From Candidatus Nanoarchaeia archaeon (GTDB lineage Archaea; Nanobdellota; Nanobdellia; Woesearchaeales; SKGA01), in the NCBI GenBank assembly GCA_028691765.1, contig JAQUYS010000003.1, positions 1-50,922 on the forward strand: a stretch of 50,922 nt of DNA, given 5' to 3'. Under the pieces are notes generated by a model, which searched no databases, was not told where the DNA came from, and worked only from the letters and a program-made list of their open reading frames with translations. Positions 32,412-40,730 of this stretch are shown here, one piece after another. A program made the translations under genes and the position numbers. The first letter of the stretch is position 1, and the number at the start of each line of letters is the position of its first letter.

Positions 32412-34214
32412 ATGGCAGATGTATTTATTGATAATAAATTTATAGGAACAGTTAAAGACGGTTATTCATTTGCAGAAAGATTCATTTCAGAAAGACGTAT
32501 GAATAGATTAGATGCGTCAGCAAATATTCTTGTTGATAAAAATACTTCTAACGTATACATTGAAACTTCTTCAGGAAGAACCATCAGACCATTAATTGTA
32601 GTAAAAGAAGGAAAATCTCTTTTGTCAAAAAAACATTATGAACAGTTAAAAGCAAATGAAATTGCTTGGTCTGATTTAATCAAACAAGGGATTATTGAAT
32701 ATTTAGATTCAACAGAAGAAGAAGGAGCTTTAGTTGCATTCGATGAAAAAGATTTAACTACCGAGCACACACATTTAGAAATTAGTCCTACTGCAATAGT
32801 TGGAATAATTACAGCGTTAGTTCCATTTGGACATCACAATTCAGGTCCTCGTTTACTTCAAGGTTCTAAAAACCAAAAACAAGGAATTGGATTTTATGCT
32901 GCAAATTTTCCATTAAGAATGGATACTGATTCAAACTTGTTACATTATCCACAAGTTCCAATCGTTTCATCTATTCTTTATGACTTAACGCAATATGAAA
33001 AACATCCAAGTGGACAAAATGTAATTGTTGCAGTTATGTCTTATCAAGGATACAATATTGAAGATGCGGTAATTCTTAACAAAGGAAGCATAGATAGAGG
33101 ATTTGGTAGAAGCACTTATTTCAATCCTTTAGTTGCTGAAGAATTAAGATACTCAGGTGGATTATTAGATGAAATTTGCATTCCAGATAAAGAAGTTAAA
33201 GGATATAGAAGTGAAAAAGATTATCGATTATTAGATGATGATGGAATAATTACTCCAGAAGCGTATGTTAAAGAAGAAGATGTTATCATTGGAAAAACTT
33301 CTCCTCCAAGATTCCTTAATGCAATGGACGAATATAATCTTGCTACAAATTCAAGAAGAGAATCTTCCGTAAGTATTGCACATGGAGATCAAGGAATTGT
33401 AGATATGGTTCTTCTAACTGAAAGCGAAGATGGAAATAAATTAATTCAAGTTAGATTAAGAGAACCAAGAATTCCTGAATTAGGAGATAAATTTACTTCA
33501 CGTCATGCACAAAAAGGAATAGTTTCTTTAATCGTTCCAGAAGCAGATGTACCTTTTACAATAACCGGAGTAAAACCTGACATCATATTTACCGCACACG
33601 GTGTTGTATCACGTATGACTGTTGGTCACTTATTAGATTTATTGGGTGGTAAGATTGGTGCACTTGGTGGAAGATTTATAGATGGAACTATTTTCGATTC
33701 AGAAAAAGAAAAAGATATGAGGGTAGAATTATTATCATATGGTTTCAAAGAAAATGCAACCGAAACAATGTTTAATGGAGTAACGGGTGAAGAATATAAA
33801 GTAAAAATATTCGTTGGACCTATGTATTACTTAAGATTAAAACATCAAGTTAGAAATAAATTACATTCAAGAGCTTTAGGACCTATACAACTTCTTACAA
33901 GACAACCTACAGAAGGTCGTGCAAAAGAAGGAGGATTAAGATTAGGAGAGATGGAGAAAGATACTTTAGTTGCTCATGGAGCGAGTATGCTTTTGAAAGA
34001 AAGATTTGATTCAGATAAAACAATAATTCCTATTTCAGATGAAAGTGGAATTGTTGCAGTTCATGATGCAAGAAAAGGAAGAAATTATTGTCCTATTGCA
34101 GGTGAAGATGCAGGAATTGAACAAATTGAAATGTCATATGCCTTCAAACTTATATTGGATGAATTCAAATCACTTTGTTTATATCCAAAATTAAATTTGA
34201 AATCAAAATACTAG
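32412..34214 (+). CDS. rpoB1: RNA polymerase subunit B' (Rpo2C)
   Basis: This is the C-terminal half of the second-largest subunit, which contributes to the active centre. 'GYNIEDAVILNKGS' (near 212), 'GDKFTSRHAQKG' (near 358) and the C-terminal 'MSYAFKLILDEFKSL' are the expected landmarks. The start is the ATG at 32412 (MADVFIDNK) with GGAG 10 nt upstream. Oddly, the C-terminal zinc ribbon is degraded: where archaeal B' normally has a CxxCG pair and a second Cys pair, this protein has 'ISDESGIVAV' and 'YCPIAGE', leaving one Cys. Confidence 0.95.
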   Translation: MADVFIDNKFIGTVKDGYSFAERFISERRMNRLDASANILVDKNTSNVYIETSSGRTIRPLIVVKEGKSLLSKKHYEQLKANEIAWSDLIKQGIIEYLDSTEEEGALVAFDEKDLTTEHTHLEISPTAIVGIITALVPFGHHNSGPRLLQGSKNQKQGIGFYAANFPLRMDTDSNLLHYPQVPIVSSILYDLTQYEKHPSGQNVIVAVMSYQGYNIEDAVILNKGSIDRGFGRSTYFNPLVAEELRYSGGLLDEICIPDKEVKGYRSEKDYRLLDDDGIITPEAYVKEEDVIIGKTSPPRFLNAMDEYNLATNSRRESSVSIAHGDQGIVDMVLLTESEDGNKLIQVRLREPRIPELGDKFTSRHAQKGIVSLIVPEADVPFTITGVKPDIIFTAHGVVSRMTVGHLLDLLGGKIGALGGRFIDGTIFDSEKEKDMRVELLSYGFKENATETMFNGVTGEEYKVKIFVGPMYYLRLKHQVRNKLHSRALGPIQLLTRQPTEGRAKEGGLRLGEMEKDTLVAHGASMLLKERFDSDKTIIPISDESGIVAVHDARKGRNYCPIAGEDAGIEQIEMSYAFKLILDEFKSLCLYPKLNLKSKY

Positions 34215-34226
34215 GTGGTTTATCAA

Positions 34227-36824
34227 ATGGAAGAAACATTCACACATAAAAAAATAAGTTCAATTAAATTTGGATTAATGGGTCCAAAAATAATTAAAGA
34301 CATGTCTAGTGCTAAAATTGTAACTCCTGAACTTTATGATAAAGAAGGATATCCTGTAGATGGAGGTCTTATGGATGTAAGACTAGGAGTTATCGATCCA
34401 GGTTTAAAATGTAAAACTTGTGGTTTAAAACTAAAAGAATGTCCTGGACATTTCGGTTATATTGAATTAGCAAGACCTGTTGTTCACATTAAATTTATTG
34501 ATGTAGTTTTAGATGTATTAAGAATGACTTGTAGTAGTTGTTCAAGACTGCTTCTATCTGATGAAAAAATTGCTCAAGTTGCTAAAAGCTTTGAAAAATT
34601 AAGCGAAATAACTGATGAAAAAAATCAACGTATTCTTGTCAAGAAATTAATTGCAGAAGCAAAAACACTTTCAAAGTGTCCGCATTGTCAAGCGAAACAA
34701 GAAAAAGTAAAATTAGAAAAACCATCAACATTCTTAGAGAATGAGAAACGAATTAATCCAATAGAAGTTAGAGCAAGACTTGAAAGAATTCCTGATGAAG
34801 ATTTAAATTTAATAGGTATTAATTCAGAAGTTGCAAGACCTGAATGGATGATTTTAACAGTTTTACCAATTCCTCCAGTAACTATGCGTCCAAGTATCAC
34901 TCTTGAAACAGGAGAAAGATCCGAAGACGACTTAACTCACAAACTTGGAGACATAGTTAGAATTAACCAAAGATTATTTGAAAACATAAACGCAGGTGCA
35001 CCAGAAATTATTATTGAAGATTTATGGGATTTATTGCAATACCACGTTACAACTTTTTTCGATAACGAAGTATCTCAATTACCTCCAGCAAGACACCGAA
35101 GTGGACAACCTCTAAAAACACTTACTGCGAGAATTAAATTTAAAGAAGGAAGAATTAGACATAACCTAGCAGGTAAAAGAACAAACTTTTCAGCACGTAC
35201 AGTTATTGGTCCAGATCCAAAATTAGAAATTAATGAAGTAGGAGTTCCAAGAGTTTTTGCTATGAAACTAACAGTTCCAGAAAGAATAACTACATGGAAT
35301 GAACAATACTTAAAAGCATTTGTACAAAAAGGACCAACTGATTATCCTGGTGCAACATACATTGTAAGACCAGATGGTCGAAGAAAAAAAATAACTGATG
35401 AAACTAAAGAACAATTGTTAGAAGAAATTCAACCAGGATTTATTGTTGAACGTCACTTATTAGACGGAGATGTTGTTTTATTCAATCGTCAACCATCACT
35501 TCACAAAATGAGTATGATGTGTCACAGAGTTAGAGTTTTAGATGGATTAACATTAAGATTAAACCCTGCAGTATGTACTCCTTATAACGCAGACTTCGAT
35601 GGAGATGAGATGAACTTACATGTTCCTCAAACAGAAGAAGCTAGAGCAGAAGCAGAAATTTTAATGGAAGTACAAACACAAATTATTTCACCAAGATTCG
35701 GTTTATCCGTTATTGGTGGAACTCAAGACGCAATTAGTGGAAATTATTTATTAACACAAGAAGGATACAAAGTAAGTTATGAAACAGCAGTAGATATATT
35801 GATGAGACTTGGTTTGGTTGATTTCTCAAGATTGCCTAAGAAAAAAGAAGTTACAGGAAAAGAAGTTTTCAGTGTATTGTTACCTGAAGATTTAGATTTT
35901 AAATCTCCAAACAAATTATACAAAACTGAACCAGAAAATCCAGAAAGTATGGTTGTAATTAAAAAAGGCCAATTGAAACATGGTTTTATGGATAGTAGTA
36001 ATTTAGGAGAAGGTAGCGGATTATTATTAAGACAAATCTATAAATTATATGGTCCAGAAAAAGGAGTATTGTTCTTAGGACGAGTTTATCGTTTAGGAAT
36101 TGAAGTTCTTTTCATAGATGGATTTACAGCAGGAATTAGTGATATCGATTTAACACAAGAAGGAGACGATAAAATAAAATCTATTCTTGACAAAATTGAT
36201 AAAGAAGTTTTACTATTAATCAAAAAATTTGACGATGGAAAACTTGAAGCTCTTCCAGGTAGAACTGAAGAAGAAACGTTAGAACTAAAATTATTACAAC
36301 TATTAAACAGAGCACGTAATGATGCGGGAGCTGTAGCTTTAGACAATACAATTTATTCAAACACAATAGATATGATTAAATCCGGAGCAAGAGGAAGTTC
36401 AATCCATATTGCACAAATGAGTGCTTTAGTTGGACAGCAAGCTGTTCATGGATCTAGAGTAAATAAAGGATATAATGATAGAACACTTTCATGTTTTAAA
36501 CGTGGAGATAAAGGAAGTTTAGCTCATGGATTTATTCGAAGTTCATTTAAAGATGGTATGAAACCATATGAAACATTTTTCATGGCTATGACTGGAAGAG
36601 ATTCACTGATGGATACTGCCTTAAGAACGCCGAAATCCGGATATTTATATCGTAGATTAGCTAACGCGATGCAAGATTTGAAAATCGATTATGATTTCAC
36701 AGTAAGAGATGCATCAGGAAAAATTGTTCAATTCAATTATGGAGAAGATGGAGTTGCTGTAGCGAAAAGTGAAGGCGGACACATCAATGTAAAAAGAATT
36801 ATCTCCAACATATTAGAAAATTAG
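34227..36824 (+). CDS. rpoA1: RNA polymerase subunit A' (Rpo1N)
   Basis: This is the N-terminal part of the largest subunit. It carries the catalytic magnesium motif 'NADFDGDEM' near residue 456, an N-terminal zinc site 'CKTCGLKLKECPGHFG' (about 62-77) and a second Cys pair 'SKCPHCQ'. The bridge-helix region is towards the C-terminus. I use the ATG at 34227 (MEETFTHKKI) with AGGTGG upstream instead of the GTG at 34215. The length, 866 aa, is normal. It lies between rpoB1 and rpoA2, with short gaps. Confidence 0.96.
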   Translation: MEETFTHKKISSIKFGLMGPKIIKDMSSAKIVTPELYDKEGYPVDGGLMDVRLGVIDPGLKCKTCGLKLKECPGHFGYIELARPVVHIKFIDVVLDVLRMTCSSCSRLLLSDEKIAQVAKSFEKLSEITDEKNQRILVKKLIAEAKTLSKCPHCQAKQEKVKLEKPSTFLENEKRINPIEVRARLERIPDEDLNLIGINSEVARPEWMILTVLPIPPVTMRPSITLETGERSEDDLTHKLGDIVRINQRLFENINAGAPEIIIEDLWDLLQYHVTTFFDNEVSQLPPARHRSGQPLKTLTARIKFKEGRIRHNLAGKRTNFSARTVIGPDPKLEINEVGVPRVFAMKLTVPERITTWNEQYLKAFVQKGPTDYPGATYIVRPDGRRKKITDETKEQLLEEIQPGFIVERHLLDGDVVLFNRQPSLHKMSMMCHRVRVLDGLTLRLNPAVCTPYNADFDGDEMNLHVPQTEEARAEAEILMEVQTQIISPRFGLSVIGGTQDAISGNYLLTQEGYKVSYETAVDILMRLGLVDFSRLPKKKEVTGKEVFSVLLPEDLDFKSPNKLYKTEPENPESMVVIKKGQLKHGFMDSSNLGEGSGLLLRQIYKLYGPEKGVLFLGRVYRLGIEVLFIDGFTAGISDIDLTQEGDDKIKSILDKIDKEVLLLIKKFDDGKLEALPGRTEEETLELKLLQLLNRARNDAGAVALDNTIYSNTIDMIKSGARGSSIHIAQMSALVGQQAVHGSRVNKGYNDRTLSCFKRGDKGSLAHGFIRSSFKDGMKPYETFFMAMTGRDSLMDTALRTPKSGYLYRRLANAMQDLKIDYDFTVRDASGKIVQFNYGEDGVAVAKSEGGHINVKRIISNILEN

Positions 36825-36832
36825 GTGACAAA

Positions 36833-37978
36833 ATGGAAAAATTATTAGAAAAATATTCAGATAAATTACCTCAAAAATTAATTGATGAAATTGTAAACAA
36901 TGTTCCTAAAAATATTACTGATAAAAAATTAGAAAGTATTTTCGAAGCAGTTTACAAAGAATATTCATCATCATTGGCAGAACCTGGAGAATGCGTTGGC
37001 GTTGTTAGTGCAGAAAGTATTGGAGAACCATCCACACAGATGACGTTAGATACATTCCACCTTGCAGGAGTAGCTGAAGTAAACGTAACAACAGGTTTAC
37101 CAAGATTAATTGAAATTTTAGATGGAAGAAAAAATATAAGTACTCCTTCTGTTGAGATTTATTTAAAAGAACCACATAATAAAGGAACAGACATTACAAA
37201 AATTGCTGCACAAATAAGAGAAACAACCTTAAGAAGTTTTTTAAGTGAAATCAATATAGATATAACGACAAACACATTAAGTGTATTGCTAAATAAATCT
37301 AAACTAGAAGAATTGGATTTAGACTACAAAATAATTGCAAAGAACATAGAAAAAGCATTAAAAGGCTATAAAGTTAAATGTGAAGACGATTACGTTTTAT
37401 CTATAAAACACAATAAAGAAGGAAACTTAAACGACCTGTACAAACTTAAAGAAAAATTAAAAGAAATCTATGTTTATGGAATTAAAGGAATAAAACAAGT
37501 AGTTCCAGTTAAAAGAGATGACGAATATGTCATAGTTACTGCAGGAAGTAATTTTAAAGAAATAATTAAGTTGGATTTTGTAGATACATTCAGAACCTGC
37601 TCTAACGATGTTTTTGAAATGGAAGAAGTTTTCGGAATTGAAGCTGCAAGACAAGTAATTATAAATCAAATAATGACAGTTTTAGAAGGTCAAGGTATTC
37701 CATTAGATGTTAGACACATATTATTAGTATCAGATACTATGACTATGAGCGGACATGTTTTAGGAATTAATCGTTATGGTATTGTAAAAGATAAACCAAG
37801 CGTATTAGCAAGAATCTCGTTCGAAACTCCTTTGAAACATTTAATCGAAGCGGCATTAAGTGGGGAAGTTGATAATCTTAAGAGCGTTATAGAAAACGTT
37901 ATGATCAATCAGCCAATTCCAGTGGGAACAGGATTACCACATTTAATTACTCGAATTGTAAATGAGAAAAAACCTTAA
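36833..37978 (+). CDS. rpoA2: RNA polymerase subunit A'' (Rpo1C)
   Basis: This is the C-terminal part of the largest subunit. The trigger-loop segment is 'AESIGEPSTQMTLDTFHLAG', followed by 'GLPRLIEILDGRK'. The C-terminal part has 'DVRHILLVSDTMTMSG' and ends near 'PVGTGLPHLI'. GGTGA precedes the ATG at 36833. It is the last gene of the polymerase operon; a T-rich stretch after the stop (ATTAATTTTTTTATTTTTT) probably ends transcription. Confidence 0.96.
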   Translation: MEKLLEKYSDKLPQKLIDEIVNNVPKNITDKKLESIFEAVYKEYSSSLAEPGECVGVVSAESIGEPSTQMTLDTFHLAGVAEVNVTTGLPRLIEILDGRKNISTPSVEIYLKEPHNKGTDITKIAAQIRETTLRSFLSEINIDITTNTLSVLLNKSKLEELDLDYKIIAKNIEKALKGYKVKCEDDYVLSIKHNKEGNLNDLYKLKEKLKEIYVYGIKGIKQVVPVKRDDEYVIVTAGSNFKEIIKLDFVDTFRTCSNDVFEMEEVFGIEAARQVIINQIMTVLEGQGIPLDVRHILLVSDTMTMSGHVLGINRYGIVKDKPSVLARISFETPLKHLIEAALSGEVDNLKSVIENVMINQPIPVGTGLPHLITRIVNEKKP

Positions 37979-37999
37979 AAATATTAATTTTTTTATTTT

Positions 38000-38266
38000 T
38001 TAAATTTTATAAAATTCTATTGCACCATGTTTTTCAGAATAAATTATGCCTATTTTATGGCCATTTGCCCTAGATAAATAATCTCTCAACTTAAAATCTA
38101 TGGTTTCTTTTATCAAATCTTCTTCAAAAGGAGTGTATTGTTCTAAAAATTGTGCATGCTCAATTTCATCAAGAGAAACACGATTTGAATGTTTATTCAC
38201 GATTTCAATTAAATCATGTTGTAATACTGGTGCTTTTCTAGATTCGATTGTGTGATTTATATCCAT
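38000..38266 (-). CDS. Small hypothetical protein
   Basis: This 88-residue soluble acidic/His-containing protein begins 'MDINHTIESRKAPVLQHD' and ends 'GIIYSEKHGAIEFYKI'. There is no signal or membrane helix and no recognised family. A TATA-like TTTATAAAT precedes it on the minus strand near 38295. It converges with rpoA2. Confidence 0.55.
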   Translation of the reverse strand: MDINHTIESRKAPVLQHDLIEIVNKHSNRVSLDEIEHAQFLEQYTPFEEDLIKETIDFKLRDYLSRANGHKIGIIYSEKHGAIEFYKI

Positions 38267-38306
38267 AATTGCCTAAGTCTTAATTTATTTATAAAATGTT
38301 TGTTTT

Positions 38307-38600
38307 TTAGTTCGTTTCAACATAATAGCCTAAAAGATTCTTTCTTAAAATTCCTTTAACTTTTTGAGTGCTTCCTTCAGAAGGTAAATTTGTTGAAGAA
38401 ATAAAAATCATATCTTCTCCATCCGAAAGACTAAAACCCGATAATTCACCTAACTTTATGGTGTTTTCAACAGTTCCTTTAACAGTAACTGTTTGATCAA
38501 CATATTCTGCAGATTTAATATCTGAGATTTTGTCTATACCACAACCAGTTAAAAACAAAGCTAGAAATAATAAAGTCCCCAATAAATATTTTTTATTCAT
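38307..38600 (-). CDS. Lipoprotein-like small OB-fold protein
   Basis: The N-terminal signal ends in 'LFLTGCGID', a lipobox-like site with Cys at about 20, so the protein is probably lipid-anchored outside the cell. The remaining roughly 75 residues look like a small OB fold ('QTVTVKGTVENTI', 'FSLSDGEDMIFIS', 'QKVKGILRKNLLGYYVE'). Ligand and function are unknown. Confidence 0.65.
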   Translation of the reverse strand: MNKKYLLGTLLFLALFLTGCGIDKISDIKSAEYVDQTVTVKGTVENTIKLGELSGFSLSDGEDMIFISSTNLPSEGSTQKVKGILRKNLLGYYVETN

Positions 38601-38632
38601 TTTACTTAAAATAGCATCGCTTATTTAAAATA

Positions 38633-38824
38633 CTACCTATTTTTAAAATTCAGAATTTCATAGATTTTGAAGAAAATAAATATTAAAGAGAGATATATTA
38701 AAAGAATTAAGAATATAAAATTAAACTTTACATTTAAGTTAGAAATTATCAAAACCAACAAGATATACGTCGTTATAATTAAAAAAATGTTTTGCTTTGT
38801 AAAAATGGTTTTAAATTTGTTCAT
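38633..38824 (-). CDS. Small two-helix membrane protein
   Basis: This 63-residue ORF starts 8 nt after the DUF357 stop and encodes two hydrophobic helices ('IFLIITTYILLVLIISNL', 'FIFLILLIYLSLIFIFF') with a basic N-terminus. Very AT-rich sequence also opens a frame on the other strand (38667..38849), so coding status is only moderately sure. Confidence 0.45.
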   Translation of the reverse strand: MNKFKTIFTKQNIFLIITTYILLVLIISNLNVKFNFIFLILLIYLSLIFIFFKIYEILNFKNR

Positions 38825-38832
38825 TTTGAGAT

Positions 38833-39129
38833 TTAATCATCTACTGTGAATAGCCTCGAATCCTTAACTTTAAACAAACCAATTCTTGCTCCAGCATCAA
38901 GCCAGCCATGAGCATAATTTAAAGCTCCAAACGCCAAAACCATGTCTCCCTTTTTTTCTAAAAAATGACTTGCATCAGAAAAATAATTTTCAGCCATTTC
39001 TAAAAAATCTTTTGCCTGATTTATACGATCAATATCCATTTCATGGCTTTTAACCTTTTCTATAGCCTCTCCAGTTATTTTAAAATATTGTTCTAATTTT
39101 TCCTTAGTAATTATGTTGTTGAGTTCCAT
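38833..39129 (-). CDS. DUF357-family archaeal protein
   Basis: This 98-residue, all-helical protein has the family signature 'FLEMAENYFSDASHFLEKKGD' and 'AFGALNYAHGWLDAGARIGLF'. DUF357 proteins are widespread single-domain proteins in archaea with no settled function. It is divergent from rps17e, with about 90 nt between the two starts. Confidence 0.85.
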   Translation of the reverse strand: MELNNIITKEKLEQYFKITGEAIEKVKSHEMDIDRINQAKDFLEMAENYFSDASHFLEKKGDMVLAFGALNYAHGWLDAGARIGLFKVKDSRLFTVDD

Positions 39130-39222
39130 AAGTTCTTATTATTTAAAGGATTTAAAAAGATTGTCTTTTTGACCCCTATATTTATAAATAAAAATGTATT
39201 TCTAGGGTATAAGTGATATTTT

Positions 39223-39423
39223 ATGGGACGAATCAAAACAAAATTAATTAAAGCAAAAACAAGTGAAATGTTTGAAATACATAGCGAAGCATTTAGTACA
39301 GAATTTGGTCCAAACAAAGACGTAGTAAACAAATTTCAAAGAGGAGCTTCAAAAAAATTAAGAAACATCATCGCAGGTTATGCAACTAGAATGAAAAAAC
39401 AAGCAATAAAGAATGCAGTTTAA
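39223..39423 (+). CDS. rps17e: Ribosomal protein eS17
   Basis: This is the archaeal/eukaryotic-specific small subunit protein eS17. 'MGRIKTKLIKAKTSEMFE' and 'SKKLRNIIAGYATRMKK' are diagnostic; 66 aa is the normal archaeal size. A TATA box (ATTTATAAATAA) is near 39180. albA follows after 10 nt with a GGTGA site, so the two are co-transcribed. Confidence 0.95.
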   Translation: MGRIKTKLIKAKTSEMFEIHSEAFSTEFGPNKDVVNKFQRGASKKLRNIIAGYATRMKKQAIKNAV

Positions 39424-39433
39424 GGTGATTTAA

Positions 39434-39721
39434 ATGGAAGAAGGAACAGATAATTCAATTTTTATCGGTACAAAACCTTTCATGAACTATGTGACTGGCG
39501 TAGTGGTACAATTCACAACAAAAGGAGCAAAAGAAGTTCTCGTTAAAGCTCGTGGTAAGTTTATTTCCAGAGCAGTAGATGTTGTAGAACTTGCTGTAAA
39601 ACGTTTTCTTAAAAATAAAATTCAAATTAAAAACATAACTATAGATTCTGAAGAATTCACAAACAAAGAAGGAAAACAAGTTCACGTTTCCACAATTGAG
39701 ATTATTTTAGAATCAATTTAG
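39434..39721 (+). CDS. albA: DNA/RNA-binding chromatin protein Alba
   Basis: Alba dimers coat DNA and also bind RNA. The sequence has 'IFIGTKPFMNYVTGVVVQF', the Lys-containing 'VLVKARGKFISRAVDVVELA' loop region and C-terminal 'VSTIEIIL'. The Lys equivalent to Sulfolobus Lys16, which is acetylated there, is in the 'GTKPFMNY' segment. The length, 95 aa, is normal. It ends just before a hairpin terminator. Confidence 0.95.
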   Translation: MEEGTDNSIFIGTKPFMNYVTGVVVQFTTKGAKEVLVKARGKFISRAVDVVELAVKRFLKNKIQIKNITIDSEEFTNKEGKQVHVSTIEIILESI

Positions 39722-39724
39722 GTT

Positions 39725-39754
39725 AGTAACTCTTTTAGTGGTTACTTATTTTTT
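39725..39754 (+). terminator. Hairpin plus T-run after albA
   Basis: AGTAAC-N10-GTTACT followed by TATTTTTT forms a small stem-loop and T tract right after the albA stop, a probable terminator of the rps17e-albA transcript. The arms use the same hexamers as the promoter repeats but in the opposite order. Confidence 0.6.
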
Positions 39755-39785
39755 AACACATTCTCACTGGTCAAGTCGACGCAAA

Positions 39786-39798
39786 GTATTTATATTTC
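39786..39798 (+). promoter_or_regulatory. TATA box of LAGLIDADG gene
   Basis: GTATTTATATTTC centred about 24 nt before the GTG at 39816 supports a leaderless GTG start for the endonuclease gene. Confidence 0.55.
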
Positions 39799-39815
39799 TA
39801 CATTAAAATGTTATT

Positions 39816-40550
39816 GTGATTCTTACCCAAGATTTAGCAGAATTTGCAGGCATTCATGCAGGAGACGGTCATTTAAGAAAAGATGGGCGAGGTCTTGAAT
39901 TAAGTGGCGGCTATGACGAAAAAGAATATTATGATGAGATAATTATCCCTATTTTGGAAAAGTTAATTAATAGAAAAATTAAAGGAAGAATATTTCCAAG
40001 CAAGGGAACTTATGGAATAAATCTCAATCATAAATTTATTAATAATTTACTAGAGGAATTTGGATTTCCAAAAGGAAATAAAAGTAAAGTGGTTGAGATT
40101 CCGTCAATAATTTTAAATTCGAACGAAGATATTTTTAAAAGGGCTTTCCTTCGAGGATTATTTGATACAGATGGAAGTTTAAGTTTTGATAGAAAATCAA
40201 GAAATACTAACCCTTTCAAAAAGAAATATCATTTTTACCCCCGTATTTTATTAACCACTATTTCAAGAAAAATGGCTGAACAAGTAAAAAAACTATGTTT
40301 TCAAGAAGGTTTGAATTGCTCAATGTACGTTTCTATACCAAAAATTAAAACAGAAAGTACTAAATATAAATTACAAATTTTAGGTAAATCTGCTTTAGAT
40401 TATTGGATGGAACATATTGGATTTAATAATCCTTCAAAACGTTCTAGATTCGAAATTTGGGCCAAATTTGGCTTTTGTCCTCCAAATACCACCTATGAGC
40501 AAAGACGAAAGATTTTAAAAGGAGAACTCAATCCATATGAATTATACTAG
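39816..40550 (+). CDS. Free-standing LAGLIDADG endonuclease
   Basis: Two LAGLIDADG helices are visible in one chain: 'DLAEFAGIHAGDGHL' (about 6-20) and 'AFLRGLFDTDGSLS' (about 109-122). Each has the acidic residue that binds catalytic metal. The length, 244 aa, fits a monomeric homing endonuclease or a related archaeal maturase-like protein. The GTG start is set by the TATA box; the in-frame GTG follows ATGTTATT, which is out of frame. The TAG stop ends 1 nt before tRNA-Arg, so the two are likely in one transcript. It may have been linked to the tRNA intron, which is itself only 23 nt; that is inference. Confidence 0.85.
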   Translation: MILTQDLAEFAGIHAGDGHLRKDGRGLELSGGYDEKEYYDEIIIPILEKLINRKIKGRIFPSKGTYGINLNHKFINNLLEEFGFPKGNKSKVVEIPSIILNSNEDIFKRAFLRGLFDTDGSLSFDRKSRNTNPFKKKYHFYPRILLTTISRKMAEQVKKLCFQEGLNCSMYVSIPKIKTESTKYKLQILGKSALDYWMEHIGFNNPSKRSRFEIWAKFGFCPPNTTYEQRRKILKGELNPYELY

Positions 40551-40551
40551 T

Positions 40552-40652
40552 GGGCCTGTAGCCTAGTCTGGACAGGGCATTCGGCTTCGGGAGCTTTAAT
40601 TTTAGCTGGAGATACCGAAGGGTCAGGGGTTCGAATCCTCTCAGGCTCACCA
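40552..40652 (+). tRNA. tRNA-Arg(UCG) with anticodon-loop intron
   Basis: Acceptor GGGCCTG/CAGGCTC (one G-T pair), anticodon stem TTCGG/CCGAA, T arm AGGGG-TTCGAAT-CCTCT, discriminator A and an encoded CCA (40650-40652) are seen. A 23-nt intron (40591-40613) at canonical position 37/38 leaves the loop CTTCGGA with anticodon TCG. BHB features are bulges GGG and ATA, central helix CTTC/GGAG with one wobble, and inner stem AGCT/AGCT. Confidence 0.88.
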
Positions 40653-40730
40653 TTTTTATAAAAATTATTTTTTAGAGTTAATTCTAAATATCAAATATTA
40701 AAAAACTAATTTAAAAAATAAAAAGAAAAA

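Noticed and set aside
38667-38849. 60-aa Lys/Ile-rich plus-strand ORF
   Set aside because: It overlaps the better-placed minus-strand membrane ORF and has no promoter or ribosome site; it looks like an effect of AT richness.
39725-39746. AGTAAC...GTTACT after albA as a regulatory site
   Set aside because: The arms are in the reverse order, the spacer is 10 nt, and a T-run follows, so a terminator hairpin is the better reading.
12060-40652. A functional link between lysS, aspS, tRNA-Lys and tRNA-Asp lying in one window
   Set aside because: The genes are 14-18 kb apart on different strands and transcripts; with metG and tRNA-Arg also present this is probably coincidence.
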